19,388 bases of DNA from Desulfobacteraceae bacterium (GTDB lineage: Bacteria; Desulfobacterota; Desulfobacteria; Desulfobacterales; Desulfobacteraceae): positions 1 through 19,388 of the forward strand of contig JAAEMC010000029.1 in the NCBI GenBank assembly GCA_024225895.1. The letters are read 5' to 3'. The number at the start of each line of letters is the position of its first letter. The first letter of the stretch is position 1. The notes beneath the pieces are model-generated. The model was not told where the DNA came from, did not search any database, and saw only the letters and a program-made list of their open reading frames with translations. Made by a program: the position numbers and the translations under genes. Below are positions 16,761 through 19,388 of the stretch, piece after piece.

Positions 16761-16795
16761 CAAAGGTTTTGCCTGATGAAAGCGTGTGCGATATT

Positions 16796-17779
16796 TTAAA
16801 TCAATGTTTGTGCAGCGGCTTTGAAAAGATCCAGCAAATCAAAAACCCTGACCAGGTATTGTTCCTTGAGTTTTAGATTTGAACCGGTTTCATCCTTTAG
16901 AGAGGCTTCCAGGCTGTCAACTAACTGGTTGAGGCGTTTTTTATGCAGCCCCAGTTTTGCCTGGAGCGGGTCGGTGATAATACCGGAAAAAGCAGCCAAC
17001 ATGGCAAGAATCGCAAGAACGGCACTTGTGGAGGCGACCATTAAGCCCAAGGATGCAGATGCCGGAAAGATTCCATAATAAAAAGCACCCAGGGTGGGCC
17101 CGAAAATAAAGCTTGAAATAGCGCTTTGCTGGGCAATGGCTGCGGCAAGCCCTGTTCCGAAACTGATGCCGCCGGGTGTTATTTTTCCAAGCAATCCGGC
17201 CCCGGTAGCAAGGGTGATGATGTTGGCGGCCAGTTCTGAAACCGCAGTCCGGCTTACGGTATATTCCTTAAGCCTTTCTTCAAGTGCTTTTTTGAAACCC
17301 GCCGCCTTTGATTTGGAACGGATCAAGGCCAATTGATCCTGGAAAAGGATTTGGATTTCCGGCTGGTCCAGTATTTCAGCCAATAAGGCATCCTTGTTGA
17401 ACCCTTTTTTATCATCCTGATAGGGCAGTTCTAAAAGTTCAGTGAATATCAACCGATTGATTTCCTGTTGAACCGCTGTTTTAAATCCGGAAGGCATTTT
17501 TTTTGCGAGACGGCTTATTTTTGTTATGCCTGCCTTTTTAGAAATCAAGGCCATCACCTGTACCGCCGTGTAAGGTACGGCCCAGGCAACATTGGCAGGG
17601 GCTTTGATAAGATCCGGCCCCAAGGCTTTTTTATTGATACGAAGAGCACCTTTTACTGAAAAATGGGTTTCAATAAATTCAGGAATTTTCTGCCGTCTGG
17701 TCTGAATATAGCTTTTGGAAGCGCGATCCAGGGCGGCTTGTATTCTTTTGTTTTCTTTATTCTTGGTCAATTCTCCCAT
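16796..17779 (-). CDS. Unrecognised membrane-associated protein, partner of the thioesterase gene
   Basis: The protein has 327 residues with no catalytic motif I can name. The N-terminal ~180 residues are charged and helical, with THFSVKGALRI at 39-49 and a mildly hydrophobic stretch at about 60-80. Residues 181-200 and 205-270 are rich in Ala, Gly, Ile and Leu and should make two to four membrane helices. The last 55 residues are again helical and charged. The N-terminal pattern is reminiscent of a bacterial family of unknown function (possibly DUF6635), but I am not sure. It starts 20 bases after the thioesterase stop in the same direction, so the two probably form an operon. No Shine-Dalgarno sequence is obvious before the ATG. 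It ends 35 bases from the end of the synthetase gene, tail to tail. A transport, resistance or anchoring role for the peptide is possible but unsupported. Confidence 0.75.
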   Translation of the reverse strand: MGELTKNKENKRIQAALDRASKSYIQTRRQKIPEFIETHFSVKGALRINKKALGPDLIKAPANVAWAVPYTAVQVMALISKKAGITKISRLAKKMPSGFKTAVQQEINRLIFTELLELPYQDDKKGFNKDALLAEILDQPEIQILFQDQLALIRSKSKAAGFKKALEERLKEYTVSRTAVSELAANIITLATGAGLLGKITPGGISFGTGLAAAIAQQSAISSFIFGPTLGAFYYGIFPASASLGLMVASTSAVLAILAMLAAFSGIITDPLQAKLGLHKKRLNQLVDSLEASLKDETGSNLKLKEQYLVRVFDLLDLFKAAAQTLI

Positions 17780-17799
17780 GATTTTGTTAATGAAAGTAT

Positions 17800-18531
17800 C
17801 TAAAAATGGTTACTGTTTAAAAGGGTTTGGCAAATGATGCTGCCGATATCCTTTGTATGGTCAAAAAGAAAAAAATGTTTGCCGTAAAATTCTTTACAAG
17901 TGATAGGGCTTTCAGTAATCGCCTGCCATTTTAAGGCTTCATGTGGCTTTACTGAATCCAGGGTGCCATTTAATACTGATATGGGAACAGGAATTTTGTG
18001 GCAATGACGGCATTCATAGGATTCGGCAGCTATGAAATCTGCCCGTAAAACCGGTTCGAAAAAGGCCATCAGTTCCTTTTCCTGCAGAACTTGGTCCGGC
18101 GTCCCGCCATAGTTCTTTAATTTCTCATAAAATGCATCCTCGTCCAAAAATTCCGTGTTTTTATTTTTGGATGGAACTTGAGGACCGCCCCTGCCGGATG
18201 CAAAAAAGTGTATGGGTGGTTCCAAGCCATTGTCTACTATTTTTAACACAACCTCATAGGATACGATTGATCCCAGGCTGTGCCCGAAAAAAACGTATGG
18301 CGGCGATATCTGATCTTTTATTTTTCCAAATAAATCATCTGCCATATCTGAAACATTAGATAAAAGTGGATCTTTTATCCGTTTTCCCCGGCCTGGAAGT
18401 TCCAGGGTATGGGTGTCAAAACGGTGCTCAGGCAGAGCTTTGACCAGCGGGTTATATGAATAAAAACTGGCCCCGGCAAATGGGAAGAAAAAGAGTTGTA
18501 TTTTTTGATGACTATTTAACAGGGTATTCAT
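17800..18531 (-). CDS. Type II thioesterase (external editing thioesterase)
   Basis: The 243-residue protein has the standard length and motifs of stand-alone NRPS/PKS thioesterases: FFPFAGAS at 15-22, LELPGRG at 43-49, GHSLG with nucleophile S85, D192 in NGTLDS and H219 in YGKHF. These enzymes hydrolyse stalled or wrongly loaded acyl groups from carrier domains and restore the assembly line, acting in the cytosol. Its position next to the synthetase genes, though on the opposite strand, ties it to the same pathway. No signal peptide is present. The ATG gives a normal N-terminus although no clear Shine-Dalgarno sequence precedes it. It is the first gene of a likely two-gene minus-strand operon, so it is not simply co-transcribed with the synthetases. 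Confidence 0.93.
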   Translation of the reverse strand: MNTLLNSHQKIQLFFFPFAGASFYSYNPLVKALPEHRFDTHTLELPGRGKRIKDPLLSNVSDMADDLFGKIKDQISPPYVFFGHSLGSIVSYEVVLKIVDNGLEPPIHFFASGRGGPQVPSKNKNTEFLDEDAFYEKLKNYGGTPDQVLQEKELMAFFEPVLRADFIAAESYECRHCHKIPVPISVLNGTLDSVKPHEALKWQAITESPITCKEFYGKHFFLFDHTKDIGSIICQTLLNSNHF

Positions 18532-18572
18532 AAATAATGGACGCTTTATTATGTTTTTAATTTATCCAACAT

Positions 18573-18629
18573 TTGGGTTGATATGTGATTTAGATCAAGT
18601 ACACTCTAATCTTATAAACGTCAACCCAA
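18573..18629. repeat. Perfect 9-bp inverted repeat upstream of the thioesterase operon
   Basis: TTGGGTTGA at 18573-18581 and TCAACCCAA at 18621-18629 are exact reverse complements separated by 39 bases. The pair lies 42-98 bases upstream of the thioesterase start. It could be a pair of operator half-sites or an RNA stem. The intervening bases contain the CRP/FNR-like box described separately. Confidence 0.5.
18585..18624 (-). promoter_or_regulatory. Possible promoter with CRP/FNR-like box for the thioesterase operon
   Basis: Read on the minus strand, TTGACG (18624-18619) is a good -35 match, and 17 bases later comes TACTTG (18601-18596), a weak -10. On the plus strand GTGAT-TTAG-ATCAA at 18585-18598 differs in one position from the FNR consensus TTGAT-N4-ATCAA. 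Its overlap with the -10 would fit repression. The match is short and the regulator family in this organism is unknown, so this is only a candidate. Confidence 0.3.
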
Positions 18630-18810
18630 TTGCTGTTGCCCCTGGCCACCATCAAGGCGCCATCTGCCGCGTTGCCTGCGTTCGCTCCTCTTTAGCGGAG
18701 TATGACTTATACGCCTTTAGTCGTCACTCCCGTATTGCCTCATTAGTAAATCATACCATCCCTGGCTTATTGCCTCACGAGTAATCTTACCGACGGGAAG
18801 GTCATTTTTT
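18630..18810. repeat. Probable dispersed intergenic repeat
   Basis: This ~170-base stretch has a base composition unlike its AT-rich surroundings. It contains short internal complements such as CTCC/GGAG around 18690-18700. Its phrases (GCGCCATCTGCCGCGTTGC, then GAGTATGACTTATACGCC) look to me like a recurrent intergenic element of sulfate-reducing bacteria. That is from memory and was not checked. A 77-codon frame crosses it (18551-18784) but has no ribosome site, and I do not consider it a gene. Confidence 0.35.
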
Positions 18811-18872
18811 GTACGTTCCTTCAATTTTAAAGATACAATAATTTTTTTCATAATCGTATATTTTTTTAACCT

Positions 18873-18902
18873 GGTTGTATTTTTGTACAACCTTGCTATT
18901 CT
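18873..18902 (+). promoter_or_regulatory. Palindromic operator candidate overlapping a promoter
   Basis: GGTTGTA (18873-18879) and TACAACC (18886-18892) form a perfect 7-bp inverted repeat with a 6-base centre. TTGTAT (18875-18880) and TATTCT (18897-18902) are spaced by 16 bases and make a plausible sigma-70 promoter whose -35 lies inside the left arm. A dimeric repressor bound to the palindrome would block this promoter. The expected transcript would start at about 18908, at the front of the structured RNA candidate. Confidence 0.4.
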
Positions 18903-18904
18903 AT

Positions 18905-18994
18905 TTTTACCGGTTCGGAGGATAGGGCTCTGCTGGGAAGCAACCCGAGCGCCGTAGCCGGTGACATAAGCATGGGGGCGGTGTGTGCCTTTTT
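18905..18994 (+). ncRNA. Compact structured RNA candidate (small RNA or riboswitch-like leader)
   Basis: This GC-rich block sits in AT-rich DNA directly after the promoter-like sequence. Pairings found by eye nest cleanly: ACCGG 18909-18913 with CCGGT 18958-18962; CGG 18916-18918 with CCG 18952-18954; GCTC 18927-18930 with GAGC 18947-18950; TGCT 18931-18934 with AGCA 18939-18942 around a GGGA loop. An unpaired CCC (18944-18946) could pair with the G-run at 18974-18978. A weak hairpin (GCATG 18970-18974 with TGTGC 18984-18988) and five Ts (18990-18994) end it like an intrinsic terminator. It does not match any riboswitch class or tRNA I know. The next gene starts ~270 bases further on, so it may be an independent small RNA or a regulated leader. 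Confidence 0.4.
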
Positions 18995-19097
18995 GTTGTT
19001 ATTGTGTCATGTTATGGAATCTGATAGTGGATTTGGGGTTGTGTCAGCTTCAAACAAGTTTACCCTAATGTCGCAAAAAAATCATGACAAAAAATTG

Positions 19098-19151
19098 AAA
19101 TCCAACAGGGTATGACAGCAGATTACAACAAAAACGCCTTCTGCTGGATTT
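19098..19151. repeat. Inverted repeat with competing hairpins
   Basis: AAATCCAACAG at 19098-19108 pairs with CTGCTGGATTT at 19141-19151 in 10 of 11 positions, the eleventh being a G-T wobble or a mismatch depending on strand. CAGCAG at 19116-19121 can instead pair with the same CTGCTG (19141-19146). Only one of the two stems can form at a time. There is no T-run after it on the plus strand. On the minus strand a T-run follows (complement of the A-run at 19089-19094), so a minus-strand terminator is possible, but no minus-strand gene is seen to need it. Confidence 0.4.
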
Positions 19152-19265
19152 GGTAAAAAATAAAGTTTAAAAGACTTGCCTTTTTCCATGGATTTATTAG
19201 AAAAATAACTGAACTGAAAATAAAAAATGATTATATTGAATAGCAAACGGGATAGGATATCATAA

Positions 19266-19388
19266 ATGCCCGAGTTCCAGTATGAGGTGACCTATAGTAC
19301 TGAAGTGTTTCTGCCTTTGATGCTTTCCGGCTTTTTGGCGCTGGGATGCTTTATCTCCTATTATTTATACAGGCATCTGAAGGGAAAA
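19266..19388 (+). CDS. Start of an unrecognised membrane protein, cut by the window end
   Basis: A frame of 41 codons opens at the ATG and runs off the end. An AGGA at 19254-19257 is 8 bases before the ATG, a good ribosome site. After a short polar N-terminus (MPEFQYEVTYSTEVF) there is a hydrophobic stretch at about residues 16-35 rich in Leu, Phe and Gly, then YRHLKGK. This looks like one membrane helix with a positive, cytoplasmic following segment. Nothing more can be said about function. It is probably outside the biosynthetic cluster. Confidence 0.6.
   Translation, partial: MPEFQYEVTYSTEVFLPLMLSGFLALGCFISYYLYRHLKGK

Noticed and set aside
18551..18784. 77-codon plus-strand frame across the intergenic repeat
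   Set aside because: No ribosome site, no recognisable domain, and it spans the inverted repeat and the probable dispersed element, so it is more likely a chance frame.
18905..18994. tRNA or known riboswitch
   Set aside because: No cloverleaf, anticodon arm or TTCGA-type loop, and the conserved cores of the cobalamin, SAM, glycine, TPP, FMN and c-di-GMP classes that I know are absent.

Overview
The window is dominated by a modular non-ribosomal peptide / polyketide assembly line, encoded by two overlapping plus-strand genes (158-4435 and 4428-16760). A convergent minus-strand pair follows: a type II thioesterase (18531-17800) and an unrecognised membrane-associated protein (17779-16796). A regulatory and repeat-rich intergenic region (about 18532-19265) then leads to the first 41 codons of another plus-strand gene (19266 onward). 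The host is a bacterium of moderate GC with AT-rich intergenic DNA. A Desulfobacteria-like (anaerobic, formerly deltaproteobacterial) host is my best guess, based only on the general look of the sequence and of the intergenic repeat; nothing in the window proves it.

Assembly line. Protein 1 (1425 aa) reads [remnant of a condensation C-lobe] - A - T - C - T - [C-lobe only]. Its single A domain has the complete ten-residue threonine code. The following C-T pair has no A domain. Protein 2 (4110 aa) reads KS - DH - KR - T - C - A - T - C - A(with embedded N-methyltransferase) - T - TE. The PKS module has no acyltransferase. The first A domain of protein 2 has a valine-type code. The second has a code I cannot assign, with two acidic pocket residues that hint at a basic or polar substrate. 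The genes therefore predict Thr - X (loaded in trans) - one reduced C2 unit, perhaps dehydrated - Val - N-methyl-Y, released by the C-terminal TE. X, Y, the malonyl donor (a trans-acting AT) and any tailoring enzymes are not in this window.

The oddest feature is the ends of protein 1. Its last ~190 residues look like the C-terminal lobe of a condensation domain with no His-motif lobe. The first ~80 residues are a second, diverged copy of the end of that same lobe (32 of 79 positions identical by eye, ungapped). Homology stops abruptly about 30 bases upstream of the first usable start codon, with an in-frame TAA at 92-94. The 5' end of this gene therefore looks remodelled or truncated.

Downstream region. 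The type II thioesterase probably proofreads the carrier domains of the same pathway. The partner protein, 20 bases downstream in the same direction, is unrecognised with certainty but has a strongly hydrophobic C-terminal half. Beyond the thioesterase start lie a perfect 9-bp inverted repeat around a CRP/FNR-like box, a ~170-bp probable dispersed repeat, a 7-bp palindrome overlapping a promoter-like sequence, and a compact GC-rich structured RNA candidate (about 18905-18994) ending in a T-run. No tRNA, rRNA, CRISPR array, transposase or phage gene was seen.
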